Notes: generated by a model not told the origin, from the sequence alone. A stretch of 48,444 nucleotides of DNA from Gammaproteobacteria bacterium (GCA_029884425.1 JAOUHV010000016.1:1-48444), one strand, 5' to 3'. Counted from the first letter of the stretch, positions 17,098 to 26,643 are shown. Numbers and translations are program-made.

Positions 17098-19299
17098 ATG
17101 ACGGTGGATATGTCACAGTTCTACCAGACCTTCTTCGAAGAGAGCTTCGAAGGTCTGGATAACATGGAAGCAAGTTTGCTTACGCTGCAGGACGGCGAAG
17201 CCGATCTTGAAACCGTCAACACCATATTCCGTGCGGCACATTCCATCAAGGGTGGAGCTGCAACGTTTGGATTTGATGCGGTGTCTTCATTCACTCACGT
17301 GATGGAAACGCTGCTTGATCAGGTGCGCGGCGGCGAGCGTATGGTAACGCAGCCCATGATTGACCTGCTTTTAAAATCAGGTGATGCACTACGCGATATG
17401 TTGGCAGCGACGCGTGATGGAACTGAGTATGACGTTGCCAACGTCAAAGGCATAAAATCTCAACTCGAAGCCATGCTGCATGGCGGTCATGAAGCGGCGA
17501 ATACTACGCCGGCAAGTGCGTTGGTTGCGGCACCCGAAGCAGCAGAAGCGCCATCTATGATAGAGGGCTGGCATATCAAATGTCATCCCCATGAACACAT
17601 GATGCGTACCGGTAATGATCCGGTTCGCTTGTTTCGCGAAATTTCCGTGCTTGGTGAATTGACTGTTGAACTGGATGACAGCGGTTTGCCTCCGCTGGCA
17701 GAAATTGATCCGGAAAATTCCTATCTAAGCTGGAATTTGACCCTGATGGGCGATGTTGATCGCTCGCAGATCAATGAAGTGTTCGAATGGGTTGATGATG
17801 ATTGTGACATTGGTTTGACTGTTATTGGCTCGGAAGAAAAATCCGCACCGATGACACCTGTAGCTGAAGTTGCATCGGTAGCTGAGGTTGTGTCAGAAGA
17901 AGCGCCGAATACGGTTGCTCCAGCGCCGGTTGCATCGGCACCCCCCGCGCCTGTGGTTTCACCCTCGGCACCGGTTGTAGCACCAGCTGTGGCTGCCGCA
18001 GTAGACAGTGCTGCAGCCAAAGTTGCTGAAAAGCGCAAAGTAGCTGCTGCCTCCGGCGATACCGGCTCCATTCGCGTTAGCACCGATAAAATTGATGCAT
18101 TGATCAATATGGTGGGTGAGCTGGTTATCACTCAGTCGATGTTGAGTCAGTGGGGTGATGCGGATAATGATCAAATCAAAGACACAGAAAAATTACGCGA
18201 TGGCCTGGCCCAATTAGAAAGAAATACGCGGGAGCTGCAGGAAAGCGTGATGCGTATCCGGATGCTGCCGATCAGCTTTGTTTTCCAGCGTTTTCCCCGC
18301 ATGGTGCGTGATCTTGCGCAAAAACTGGGCAAGGAAGTCGAACTTAAATTATCCGGTGAGCAAACTGAATTGGATAAAACCGTCATGGAGAAAATCGGTG
18401 ATCCGATGGTGCACCTAGTGCGCAATTCCATGGATCACGGTATTGAGCGGCCTGACGTACGCAAGGCGGCTGGTAAAGATCCGGTCGGTACTGTGCACCT
18501 CGATGCCTATCATCAGGGCGGTAATATCGTGATCGAAATTACCGATGATGGTGCGGGTTTAAATCGGCAACGAATCAAACAGAAAGCAATTGAGCGTGGA
18601 GTGATCGCTGAAACCGATGAATTGAGCGATGAACGAATTCATGAGCTGATTTTTGAACCAGGATTTTCAACTGCCGCCGAAGTCAGTGATGTCTCAGGGC
18701 GCGGCGTGGGCATGGATGTGGTCCGACGCAATATTCGTGAACTGGGCGGAAGCATCGAAATCCATTCCAAAGATGGTGAAGGAAGCAAATTCACGATTCG
18801 CTTGCCATTGACGTTGGCTATTCTGGACGGGCAGTTGGTTCGTGTTGGTAACGATACCTACATTATTCCACTAGTGTCGATTATCGAATCTCTGCAAGTT
18901 AGTCGAGATCGGGTGAATGCAATTGCTGCCAAATCAGAATTGTACAAATTGCGTGATGAATATATCCCGGTGGTGAGATTGTACGAAGTGTTTGGGCGGA
19001 AATCTGAGCACACGGATTTATCCAAAGGCTTGTTAGTTGTTGTTGAAGGTGATGGTCAACGAGTTGGCGTGTTTGTTGATGATCTGTTGGGGCAACAACA
19101 GGTGGTTATTAAGAGTTTGGAAACCAATTTTAGGCGTGTTGATGGCATCTCCGGGGCAACCATTCTGGGTGATGGAACGGTTGCGCTGATTCTGGATGTG
19201 GGAGGACTGATCAGTCTTTCCAAGGATAAAAATGTCAGTAAGCGTCGTGCCGATGGTGGCAATGCCAATAATCAAGACGCGCAACAGGCTGTGGCGTAA
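17098..19299 (+). CDS. cheA: Chemotaxis histidine kinase CheA (operon 2)
   Basis: This 733-aa kinase has a P1/Hpt domain with phospho-acceptor H48 (FRAAHSIKGG) and a P2-like domain at about 158-245 (PHEHMMRTGNDPVRLFREI). A long Ala/Pro/Val-rich flexible linker runs to about residue 310, followed by dimerisation, HATPase (HLVRNSMDHG, DDGAGL, GRGVGMDVV) and C-terminal CheW-like domains. The linker takes the place of the MshEN-like repeats found in the operon-1 CheA. The start is 6 bp after cheY. It should be controlled by the soluble globin/PAS receptor encoded downstream and phosphorylate CheY, CheB and perhaps exchange with the Hpt protein at the operon end. Confidence 0.95.
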   Translation: MTVDMSQFYQTFFEESFEGLDNMEASLLTLQDGEADLETVNTIFRAAHSIKGGAATFGFDAVSSFTHVMETLLDQVRGGERMVTQPMIDLLLKSGDALRDMLAATRDGTEYDVANVKGIKSQLEAMLHGGHEAANTTPASALVAAPEAAEAPSMIEGWHIKCHPHEHMMRTGNDPVRLFREISVLGELTVELDDSGLPPLAEIDPENSYLSWNLTLMGDVDRSQINEVFEWVDDDCDIGLTVIGSEEKSAPMTPVAEVASVAEVVSEEAPNTVAPAPVASAPPAPVVSPSAPVVAPAVAAAVDSAAAKVAEKRKVAAASGDTGSIRVSTDKIDALINMVGELVITQSMLSQWGDADNDQIKDTEKLRDGLAQLERNTRELQESVMRIRMLPISFVFQRFPRMVRDLAQKLGKEVELKLSGEQTELDKTVMEKIGDPMVHLVRNSMDHGIERPDVRKAAGKDPVGTVHLDAYHQGGNIVIEITDDGAGLNRQRIKQKAIERGVIAETDELSDERIHELIFEPGFSTAAEVSDVSGRGVGMDVVRRNIRELGGSIEIHSKDGEGSKFTIRLPLTLAILDGQLVRVGNDTYIIPLVSIIESLQVSRDRVNAIAAKSELYKLRDEYIPVVRLYEVFGRKSEHTDLSKGLLVVVEGDGQRVGVFVDDLLGQQQVVIKSLETNFRRVDGISGATILGDGTVALILDVGGLISLSKDKNVSKRRADGGNANNQDAQQAVA

Positions 19300-19314
19300 C
19301 GTGGGAGAGCATCA

Positions 19315-19800
19315 ATGAATGCGGTATCACAGGATATAGAGTTAGAACTGCAAGGTGACTCCAATGGGGAGCAATATCTAACCTTCATTATGGCCAATGA
19401 AGAATACGGCGTAGATATTTTGCGGGTTCAGGAAATTCGTGGTTGGGATCATGTGACACCTATTCCGAATACACCATCATACATCAAGGGTGTAATAAAT
19501 TTGCGCGGTTCTATCGTTCCCATTATCGAACTGCGCTCTCGCTTTGGTATTGGCAGTCAGGAATATGGTCCAACTACGGTTGTTATCGTGCTTCGTGTAA
19601 TCACGGATGCTGGTGAGCGAATTATGGGAATAGTGGTTGATGCTGTTTCCGATGTGTACAACATTTCAGCCGAAGACATGAAGGATCCACCTGACTTTGG
19701 ATCGATGGTCAGTATTGATTATGTGAAAGGGTTGACTTCAGTGGATGAGAAAATGGTCATTATCCTGGATATTGATCGCTTGATGAATTGCACAGGCTAA
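19315..19800 (+). CDS. cheW: CheW-type coupling protein (operon 2)
   Basis: This 161-aa protein is a single CheW domain (QYLTFIMANEEYGVDILRVQEIRGW, then GVINLRGSIVPIIELRSRFG), typical in length and motifs. The start follows GGGAGAG. It lies between cheA and parA with spacers of 15 and 25 bp. It should link the cytoplasmic receptor to the operon-2 CheA. It is less like the two operon-1 CheW copies than those are in overall layout, having a shorter N-terminus. Confidence 0.94.
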   Translation: MNAVSQDIELELQGDSNGEQYLTFIMANEEYGVDILRVQEIRGWDHVTPIPNTPSYIKGVINLRGSIVPIIELRSRFGIGSQEYGPTTVVIVLRVITDAGERIMGIVVDAVSDVYNISAEDMKDPPDFGSMVSIDYVKGLTSVDEKMVIILDIDRLMNCTG

Positions 19801-19825
19801 ACGCGTTGGTGTTGGGGCGAAAAAC

Positions 19826-20614
19826 ATGAGCAGAGTGATCGCAGTTATGAATCAAAAGGGCGGGGTTGGTAAGACAACCACCTCGTTGAATCTTGCTCAT
19901 GGTTTGGCAAAGCTTGGCAAACGTGTACTGCTGCTGGATATTGATCCTCAAGCACATTTGAGTGCCAGCTTTGGTATGCATGGTCTGGGTATGAGCGGCA
20001 TGGATGCAGTCATGCTGGATGATGAAAAACTCGATGATGTGTGCATGAATGTTCGCGACGGATTGAGTTTGGTGCCTGCTGGCGATCGTCTTGGAGAATT
20101 GGAGTTCGTCAGTGCCGGTGGAGCTTCACGCGGATATCGTCTTGGTCGTGCGATTATGGCCAGTGAACAATCCTGGGATTTTATTATTATAGACTGTCCA
20201 CCTTCGACCGGGCTGTTGGGAATGAATTGTTTGTTGGCCGCTGAGGAATTGCTGATTCCGGTATCCAGTGATTATCTAGCGCTGCATGGTTTGTCTCGAC
20301 TGGTCAGTATTATAAATAACATTGAAGAGCGCTTGAATCGGAATACGCGCAAATGGCTGGTGGTGACGCGCTTCCAGCAGCGCCGTCGATTGGCTCGCAA
20401 TGTTCTTGAAAAATTATTGGAGTATTTCCCTGGTCAAGTATTGAAAACTGTCATTCGTGAAAGTGTTTCGTTGGCGGAAAGCCCAGGGTTTGGAAAAACA
20501 ATATTCGATTATCGAAAATCAAGTCACGGGGCAGAGGATTATTTGTCTCTGGCAAGAAATATCATTGATGAGCAGGTGATGCATGATCACAAAGTCGAAC
20601 ACGAAACGGCATGA
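19826..20614 (+). CDS. ParA-family ATPase in a chemosensory operon (array-positioning type)
   Basis: This 262-aa protein has a deviant Walker A motif (NQKGGVGKTTTSLNLA), Walker A' LLLDIDPQAHLS and Walker B IIIDCPPSTG. There is no N-terminal HTH, so it is the short ParA type that binds DNA non-specifically. Known chemotaxis relatives are ParC of Vibrio and PpfA of Rhodobacter sphaeroides, which place receptor arrays in the cell. It sits between cheW and a soluble receptor, which favours the PpfA-like role of partitioning a cytoplasmic array. Its last 32 bases overlap a small ORF that has its own ribosome site. No ParB gene is present. Confidence 0.92.
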   Translation: MSRVIAVMNQKGGVGKTTTSLNLAHGLAKLGKRVLLLDIDPQAHLSASFGMHGLGMSGMDAVMLDDEKLDDVCMNVRDGLSLVPAGDRLGELEFVSAGGASRGYRLGRAIMASEQSWDFIIIDCPPSTGLLGMNCLLAAEELLIPVSSDYLALHGLSRLVSIINNIEERLNRNTRKWLVVTRFQQRRRLARNVLEKLLEYFPGQVLKTVIRESVSLAESPGFGKTIFDYRKSSHGAEDYLSLARNIIDEQVMHDHKVEHETA

Positions 20615-20735
20615 AGTGACTGCAGCGCCGACAAACAAAGAGCTGTTGCTGGATGCTCGCATAAAGGGATCGAAAAAGAAACGATCAATGGAAATATTGC
20701 AGCGAGTTTTTGCAGATATGGCCTGGTTTGGCTAG
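20583..20735 (+). CDS. Small basic protein (50 aa) between parA and the soluble receptor; candidate ParA partner
   Basis: The ORF starts ATG ATC ACA AAG and ends TTT GGC TAG. AGGTG (20574-20578) lies 4 bases before the start. It overlaps the 3' end of parA by 32 bp and ends 19 bp before the receptor gene. The product is rich in Lys/Arg (MITKSNTKRHEV, then KGSKKKRSMEIL) and ends RVFADMAWFG. The start MITKSN resembles the receptor start MTKKSN. The tail AWFG and the KKKRSM-EIL stretch resemble the receptor's AWMAG and [11 protein letters not shown]. Basic N-termini that stimulate ParA ATPases are known for ParB proteins and for TlpT of Rhodobacter. I do not recognise the family. It could be a ParA activator, a relic of a duplicated receptor N-terminus, or chance. 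Confidence 0.6.
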   Translation: MITKSNTKRHEVTAAPTNKELLLDARIKGSKKKRSMEILQRVFADMAWFG

Positions 20736-20754
20736 GGCGGGAGGATAACTGGAT

Positions 20755-23688
20755 ATGACAAAAAAATCAAACTCGGCAATTGGCTATGACCCGTTGGCGT
20801 GGATGGCGGGCGACGATGCAGAGCCGGCAAGCAAGCCAAAAAAATCTGCATCCGGTAAAGGAAAAGGTAACAGTATGAATATTGATATTTTGCGCAGTAG
20901 CTTTGCAGCACTGGCCCCTCAGGGGGAGGAATTGACAAGGCGGTTTTATGCGGAATTATTTGAGCGTTTTCCCCAGGTTCGTCCAATGTTTACGGGGGAC
21001 GTCAAAGACCAGGAGCGTAAATTACTGGCTGCGCTGCAGACAGTTATTGCGTCATTGGATAAGCCGGCGGCACTAAAGAAAACGTTGGCAGAACTTGGTC
21101 GGCGGCACCAGAACTATGGTGCAGTTGCCGGGCATTATCAAGCAGTAGCTGAGACCCTACTTGATGTGATGGCTGATTTGGCAGGGTCACTTTGGACAAA
21201 TGAAGTGGCGTCAGCCTGGAAGCAAGCGCTGACCGTCGTCGCACAAGCGATGCTAGATGCGTATGAGGAGCAAGAGGACAAGAGTATGGTGGCTAACAGA
21301 AAATCGATGGAAAGTGAATTGAGTAATGATATGCACGATGAACTGGTGAGAATGAAGTCGGCGGTCAATGGTGCCATGACGGCGATCATGATGGTGGATC
21401 GTGACTTCAATATCACTTATGTGAATCAATCCACGGTTGAGTTGTTGAAGCCGCATGAGGATATATTGCGTAAAGCCTTTCCAGGATTTAGTGCCGAGAA
21501 TTTGATGGGGAAAAACATTGATGTTTTCCACAAAAATCCCCGTCGCCAGCGTCAGTTGCTTTCTAATCCAGCGTCATTGCCTTACTCGACAGATATTGAA
21601 ATTGGACCGCTGAAGTTCCGTCTCAACGTCACAGCCATCATGGATAATAGTGGAAATTACATTGGAAACACGCTGGAGTGGTCTGATGTTACCTCTGTGC
21701 GTCAAAAAGAAGTTGAAGTCGCGCGTTTGCAGTCTGCGGTAGACAGTGCTACTACAAACCTGATGATGTGTGATTCCAATCTGAATATCACCTACGCCAA
21801 TCCTGCGGTAGTGGCGATGTTACGCGCACGTCAAACCGAGTTGCGCAAAGTATGGCCAAGTTTGAATGTGGATAATCTGATTGGCCAAAATATTGACCAG
21901 TTCCACAAAAATCCCGCGCATCAGCGCTCATTGTTGTCCGATAAAAATCGTTTGCCTGCCAGAGCTGAAATCAAGGTGGGTGATTTGGAATTTGAAGTCA
22001 ACGCCACCTTTATTGCCGGGCCAAACGGTGAGTACATGGGCAACATGGTGGAATGGAAAGACTTAACCGATTCCAATAAGCAAAAACGCGAAGTTGCGCG
22101 CTTGCAATCTGCTGTTGATGGCGCTGCATCCAATCTGATGATTTGTGATGCCGATCTGAGAATAACCTATGTTAATCCCTCAGTGGTAAAAATGCTGTCC
22201 AAACGTGAAACAGAATTGCGTAAGGTCTGGCCATCGCTAGATACACGTAATTTGATCGGTCAGAACATTGACCAGTTCCACAGAAATCCAGCGCATCAGC
22301 GCAGTCTATTGGCAGACAGATCGCGTTTGCCTGCCAAAGCAGAAATTACCGTGGGCGATCTTGAGTTTGAAGTCAATGCAACCATGATCACCGGCCCCAA
22401 TGGTGAGTACATGGGGAACATGGTGGAATGGAAAGATATCACCGAGCAGAAAGATGCCGAGCGTCAGATTGAACGTCTGATCGAAGCTGCATCTGCCGGT
22501 AATCTGGATCAACGTATTAACTCGGATAATTACAGCGGGTTTATCCGTAACCTGGGTGAAGGTGTTAACCAGTTGATTGATGCGGTGGTCAAGCCGATTC
22601 GCGAAGGAACCCGAGTTGTTAAAGCGATGTCTGAGGGTGATCTGCGTGAAAACATGACCGGTGAGTTTGAAGGTGAATTTGCCGTGTTACGCGATGCAAT
22701 CAATCTGACTGTCGATAATCTGCGTCGCATGGTTGGTCAGATCAAGAGTTCAACGGTCAATATTTCAACCGCATCATCTGAGATTGCTCAGGGTAACGCG
22801 GATTTGAGTCAGCGTACCGAAGAACAGGCATCGTCGCTGGAAGAAACTGCTTCAAGTATGGAAGAGTTGACAGCCACCGTACGGCAGAATGCTGACAATG
22901 CTCGCCAAGCCAATCAGTTGGCGTCCGGTGCGAGTGAGCAGGCGCAGAAAGGTGGCGATGTCGTGCAGCGTGCTGTGACTGCAATGAGTGAGATCAATAC
23001 CAGTAGCAAGAAGATTGCTGACATTATCGGTGTAATCGACGAGATCGCTTTCCAAACCAACTTGCTGGCTTTGAACGCTGCGGTAGAAGCTGCGCGTGCC
23101 GGTGAGCAAGGTCGTGGTTTTGCGGTTGTAGCGGGCGAAGTTCGTAATCTGGCACAACGAAGCGCTGCGGCTGCCAAAGAAATCAAGACACTGATTCAGG
23201 ACAGCGTGGAAAAAGTAGAGGATGGAACCAAACTGGTGGATCAGTCCGGGGCAACGCTACAGGAAATCGTGTCTGCGGTTAAACGCGTCAGTGACATTAT
23301 TGCCGAAATTGCGTCTGCCAGCCAGGAACAGTCTGCCGGTATTGAACAGGTCAATAAAGCCGTAACTCAAATGGACGAAGTTACCCAGCAGAACGCGGCG
23401 TTGGTTGAAGAAGCTGCAGCGGCGAGCGAATCCATGGATGAGCAAGCCAGATCACTGACCGACATGATGTCCTTCTTCAAGATAGACGAGGATGGCGAGA
23501 TTAGTATGGCGCCAGTGGCACCTCGTGCGGCAAGCAAGCCCGTAGCAGCAGCAAGACCTGCGACCAAGGCAGCAGCGCCCGCATCAGCTCGTCCAGCAGC
23601 CAGACCTGCGGCTGCAGCAGCGAAGCCTGCGACACGTCGCGCACCGCCAGCCTCGGCCGGTGGTGATGAAGAGTGGGAAGAGTTTTAA
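20755..23688 (+). CDS. Soluble globin + three Aer2-type PAS domains + HAMP-like + MCP signalling domain receptor
   Basis: This 977-aa receptor has no membrane segment. The order is: a lysine-rich N-terminus with YDPLAWM; a globin domain (about 41-172, proximal His likely H127 in [11 protein letters not shown]); PAS1 (about 200-315); PAS2 (325-440); PAS3 (450-565). Two HAMP-like segments (565-660) and the MCP domain (tip [24 protein letters not shown]) follow, then an Ala/Pro-rich tether ending EWEEF. Each PAS has FHxNP and a Trp in (E)WxD. These match the haem-ligand His234 and the O2-contacting Trp283 of Pseudomonas Aer2: H259/W309, H384/W434 and H509/W559. I infer an oxygen or other gas sensor with up to four haems. 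The start follows GGGAGGA. Confidence 0.93.
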   Translation: MTKKSNSAIGYDPLAWMAGDDAEPASKPKKSASGKGKGNSMNIDILRSSFAALAPQGEELTRRFYAELFERFPQVRPMFTGDVKDQERKLLAALQTVIASLDKPAALKKTLAELGRRHQNYGAVAGHYQAVAETLLDVMADLAGSLWTNEVASAWKQALTVVAQAMLDAYEEQEDKSMVANRKSMESELSNDMHDELVRMKSAVNGAMTAIMMVDRDFNITYVNQSTVELLKPHEDILRKAFPGFSAENLMGKNIDVFHKNPRRQRQLLSNPASLPYSTDIEIGPLKFRLNVTAIMDNSGNYIGNTLEWSDVTSVRQKEVEVARLQSAVDSATTNLMMCDSNLNITYANPAVVAMLRARQTELRKVWPSLNVDNLIGQNIDQFHKNPAHQRSLLSDKNRLPARAEIKVGDLEFEVNATFIAGPNGEYMGNMVEWKDLTDSNKQKREVARLQSAVDGAASNLMICDADLRITYVNPSVVKMLSKRETELRKVWPSLDTRNLIGQNIDQFHRNPAHQRSLLADRSRLPAKAEITVGDLEFEVNATMITGPNGEYMGNMVEWKDITEQKDAERQIERLIEAASAGNLDQRINSDNYSGFIRNLGEGVNQLIDAVVKPIREGTRVVKAMSEGDLRENMTGEFEGEFAVLRDAINLTVDNLRRMVGQIKSSTVNISTASSEIAQGNADLSQRTEEQASSLEETASSMEELTATVRQNADNARQANQLASGASEQAQKGGDVVQRAVTAMSEINTSSKKIADIIGVIDEIAFQTNLLALNAAVEAARAGEQGRGFAVVAGEVRNLAQRSAAAAKEIKTLIQDSVEKVEDGTKLVDQSGATLQEIVSAVKRVSDIIAEIASASQEQSAGIEQVNKAVTQMDEVTQQNAALVEEAAAASESMDEQARSLTDMMSFFKIDEDGEISMAPVAPRAASKPVAAARPATKAAAPASARPAARPAAAAAKPATRRAPPASAGGDEEWEEF
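21727..22446 (+). repeat. Tandem PAS2/PAS3 coding repeat, period about 375 bp
   Basis: PAS2 and PAS3 of the soluble receptor are near copies with a 125-residue period: VARLQSAVD at residue 322 recurs at 447, and GQNIDQFH and [12 protein letters not shown] recur at the same offset. PAS1 (about 21352-21700) is a more distant third copy. This suggests recent internal duplication of the last two domains. Confidence 0.85.
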
Positions 23689-23703
23689 TTGACAGGAAAT
23701 GAT

Positions 23704-24546
23704 ATGAGCGACGTTCAGGAGAGGGATTTCGTGTTTGATGACAAAGACTTCGAAGAAATTCGGGTCTTTGTCAAGCAACACACCGGTATTTCTCTGAGTG
23801 ATGCAAAGCGCAACATGGTATACGGCCGCCTTTCGAGGCGGCTTCGTCATTTAAACATTAAGAGTTTTGCGGATTATATGGATCTGGTCAAACAGCCAGG
23901 TTCACCTGAGGTCGGCGACTTTATAAATGCAATGACGACGAACCTCACATCGTTTTTTCGTGAGAATCATCATTTTGAATACGTACGAAAAACAGTTATT
24001 CCTGAAGTCATGAAGGCCAATATGGCGACGCGTAAAATTCGCATATGGTCTGCGGGTTGTTCAACCGGTGAGGAGCCGTATTCGCTAGCGATGACACTGG
24101 CGTCTTCGATTCCGTCAATCGACACCTGGGATGTGAAGATTCTGGCGACGGATTTGGATACCAATGTTTTGGCTCATGCAGAACGTGGAGTTTACGACAT
24201 TGATCGGGTTGAAAGCGTGCCTGATGAGTATCGTCGACGCTGGTTGATGAAGGGGAAAGGATCAAATAGCGGTAGCGTTTGTATGTCGAGAAAAATTAAA
24301 GACATGATTACGTTTCGCAAGCTGAATCTGATGATGGATTGGCCAATGAGGGGCCCGTTTGATTTTATCTTTTGCCGGAATGTTGTGATCTATTTTGACA
24401 AGGAAACACAGAAAAAGCTTTTTGATCGTTACGCAGATATCTTGATTCCACATGGTCATGTTTTTCTTGGGCATTCAGAATCTCTTTTTAAAGTGTCAAC
24501 TCGCTTTGAGCTGGTGGGCAATACCATTTACCGCAAAAAGGATTAA
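23704..24546 (+). CDS. cheR: Chemoreceptor methyltransferase CheR, pentapeptide-dependent type (operon 2)
   Basis: This 280-aa protein has the CheR N-terminal domain ([22 protein letters not shown]) and SAM-binding catalytic domain (IWSAGCSTGEEPYSLAM, FDFIFCRNVVIYFD, LGHSESLF). The beta-subdomain loop is MKGKGSNSG, containing the G-x-G insertion known from CheRs that dock on a receptor C-terminal pentapeptide (E. coli loop RGTGPHEG). This fits the EWEEF tail of the receptor encoded immediately upstream. I chose the ATG at 23704 after AGGAAA; an in-frame TTG at 23689 is less likely. Confidence 0.95.
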   Translation: MSDVQERDFVFDDKDFEEIRVFVKQHTGISLSDAKRNMVYGRLSRRLRHLNIKSFADYMDLVKQPGSPEVGDFINAMTTNLTSFFRENHHFEYVRKTVIPEVMKANMATRKIRIWSAGCSTGEEPYSLAMTLASSIPSIDTWDVKILATDLDTNVLAHAERGVYDIDRVESVPDEYRRRWLMKGKGSNSGSVCMSRKIKDMITFRKLNLMMDWPMRGPFDFIFCRNVVIYFDKETQKKLFDRYADILIPHGHVFLGHSESLFKVSTRFELVGNTIYRKKD

Positions 24547-24548
24547 TC

Positions 24549-25175
24549 ATGACCATTGTGCCGCCAAGCATGTATCCACCCTTGAAGGGATTCGAACACA
24601 TTAATCGCTATTGGGACAAGGCGAGAGGAATATATGGAGCTAAGATATTGCCTGGTCAATATTATGTGACCTTGCACGATGAATTAATCACTACCGTGCT
24701 TGGCTCATGTATTTCGGCATGTATTCGGGATAGAAAACTGGGTATTGGCGGGATGAATCATTTTATGTTGCCGTCCACGGATGATCAGGGAATGTTGGGG
24801 GCTGCCAGTGCGGCTGAGCGTTATGGCAATTTTGCGATGGAACATTTGATTAACCATATTTTGAAAAACGGGGGTAGGCGCGAGAATTTGGAAGTTAAAA
24901 TTTTTGGTGGAGGAAAGATCCTGGCCTCCATGACCGACGTTGGTCGGAAAAATATTAACTTTGTGAAAACGTACATTCAGGCTGAGGGTATGTCGTTGGT
25001 TTCGGAGGATGTTGGTGACATTTTTCCGCGAAAAGTTGTTTTTTTTCCATCGACTGGGAAAGCATTGGTTAAACGGTTGAGATCATTGCACAACGATACG
25101 GTATACGCACGCGAACGCGAATACCTCGATGGCATAGAGAAAACCGGAACTTCTGGTGATGTTGAGTTGTTTTGA
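24549..25175 (+). CDS. cheD: Chemoreceptor glutamine deamidase CheD
   Basis: This 208-aa protein matches CheD with catalytic Cys54 ([10 protein letters not shown]) and His71 (GGMNHFMLP), then KIFGGG and the NINFVKTYI region. It deamidates specific receptor glutamines and may be regulated by other chemotaxis proteins. It starts 3 bp after cheR and ends just before cheB, the same cheR-cheD-cheB order as in the P. aeruginosa che2 cluster. Operon 1 has no cheD. The N-terminal about 30 residues ([15 protein letters not shown]) precede the core domain. Confidence 0.95.
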   Translation: MTIVPPSMYPPLKGFEHINRYWDKARGIYGAKILPGQYYVTLHDELITTVLGSCISACIRDRKLGIGGMNHFMLPSTDDQGMLGAASAAERYGNFAMEHLINHILKNGGRRENLEVKIFGGGKILASMTDVGRKNINFVKTYIQAEGMSLVSEDVGDIFPRKVVFFPSTGKALVKRLRSLHNDTVYAREREYLDGIEKTGTSGDVELF

Positions 25176-25177
25176 TT

Positions 25178-26272
25178 ATGAGCAAAATACGCGTGTTGAT
25201 AGTTGATGATTCTGCGTTGGTGCGGCAAGTATTGACGCAGGTATTGCAATCCGATTCCGATATCGAAGTGGTTGGGACTGCTTCGGATCCTTTTATTGCT
25301 CGGGATAAAATCAAGCAATTGAAGCCCGATGTGTTGACGCTGGACGTGGAAATGCCGCGCATGGATGGCATCACGTTTTTGCGTAACTTAATGCGCTTGC
25401 ATCCGATGCCGGTGGTGATGATTTCCTCGTTGACCGAAAAAGGTGCCCAGATCACGCTGGATGCACTGGAAATTGGCGCGGTGGATTTCATGGCCAAGCC
25501 CAAAGAGGATTTGAAGTCCCAAATGCAGGAGTATTCGGCCACCATTATCGAGAAAGTGAAAATGGCGGCGAAGGCCAAGGTTCGTGTGCGGGTGGATGAG
25601 GCCGGGACGGCGAAACCGGCGGGAACGGCAGTGCCGCCCAAATTGGAATCGGATGCTATTTTGGCTAAAACTGCACCTCCACCCAGATCGATTGATTTGG
25701 GTGAACTGATTGCGATTGGTGCGTCGACGGGGGGTACGGAGGCCGTCCGCGATGTGCTGACACTGCTGCCGCCGGATTTGCCGGGTATTGTGATTACCCA
25801 GCATATTCCTGAAGCGTTCAGCGGGCCGTTTGCGGCGCGCCTGGATCGTTCTTGTGCACTGAGGGTAAAAGAAGCCCAGCACGGTGATGAAATTCTGCCG
25901 GGGCACGCGTACGTCGCGCCGGGCAGTCATCACTTGTTGGTGGAGCGCAAGGGCAAGCGTTATTTCTGTGTGCTCAACGATGGGCCTCGGGTGAATCGTC
26001 ACAAACCCTCGGTGGATGTACTGTTCCGCTCGGTGTGTCAGGCGGCGGGCGCCAAGGCCGTGGGCGTGATTTTGACCGGTATGGGTGACGATGGCGCACG
26101 TGGTCTGAAAGAAATGCGTGACGCGGGTTCATTCACCATTGCGCAGGATGAAAACACCAGCGTGGTTTGGGGTATGCCTGGTGAGGCGGTTAAATTGGGC
26201 GCGGCAGAAGTGGTTAAACCGTTGCGAGCTGTGTCAACGGAACTGATTCGTTATTTCAAAAAATCAGGGTAA
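25178..26272 (+). CDS. cheB: Chemoreceptor methylesterase/deamidase CheB (operon 2)
   Basis: This 364-aa protein has a receiver domain (D10/D11, phospho-acceptor D56 in [11 protein letters not shown]) and a methylesterase domain with [10 protein letters not shown] (Ser), TQHIPEAF (His) and TGMGDDGA (Asp). I chose the ATG at 25178, 2 bp after the cheD stop; a TTG at 25172 is in frame. With CheR and CheD it provides adaptation for the soluble receptor. It is followed after 29 bp by an Hpt gene that may belong to the same transcript. Confidence 0.95.
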   Translation: MSKIRVLIVDDSALVRQVLTQVLQSDSDIEVVGTASDPFIARDKIKQLKPDVLTLDVEMPRMDGITFLRNLMRLHPMPVVMISSLTEKGAQITLDALEIGAVDFMAKPKEDLKSQMQEYSATIIEKVKMAAKAKVRVRVDEAGTAKPAGTAVPPKLESDAILAKTAPPPRSIDLGELIAIGASTGGTEAVRDVLTLLPPDLPGIVITQHIPEAFSGPFAARLDRSCALRVKEAQHGDEILPGHAYVAPGSHHLLVERKGKRYFCVLNDGPRVNRHKPSVDVLFRSVCQAAGAKAVGVILTGMGDDGARGLKEMRDAGSFTIAQDENTSVVWGMPGEAVKLGAAEVVKPLRAVSTELIRYFKKSG

Positions 26273-26301
26273 ACTGCTGTACAGGGACGAATGGGTGTTT
26301 T

Positions 26302-26643
26302 ATGAGTGAAGTGATCAATCAAGATACCATTGCGATGCTCAAGGATGTGCTGGGCAGTGGTTTTGGCGAAGTGGTGGATGCGTTTCTTGGCGATACACCT
26401 GTGCGCCTGCAAAAGGCACAGGTGTGTGCCGCCAATGGTGACTTGGCCGGGCTTGAGCGTGAGATTCACGCGGTCAAAGGCAGCAGTGGCAATGTCGGAG
26501 CTACGCTGGTCTGCCAGTTGGCAACGGCTATTGTGGATGGCTGTCGACAGCGAAGCTTAACCGCCCCCAACGAGGCCGTGATTCAACTGATTGCGGCGTT
26601 TGAACAGACTGCCCCCCTCCTTGACGCATTAAAATCACCGTAG
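26302..26643 (+). CDS. Stand-alone histidine phosphotransfer (Hpt) protein
   Basis: This 113-aa protein is a single Hpt helical bundle with phospho-acceptor H56 in the motif REIHAVKGSSGNVGA. It has no kinase domain, so it must receive phosphate from a receiver-containing protein. It follows cheB by 29 bp and is probably the last gene of operon 2, where it could exchange phosphate with CheY or CheB or drain it as a sink. The ribosome site is weak (AGGGA about 13 bases upstream). No hybrid kinase is present in the window. Confidence 0.85.
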   Translation: MSEVINQDTIAMLKDVLGSGFGEVVDAFLGDTPVRLQKAQVCAANGDLAGLEREIHAVKGSSGNVGATLVCQLATAIVDGCRQRSLTAPNEAVIQLIAAFEQTAPLLDALKSP

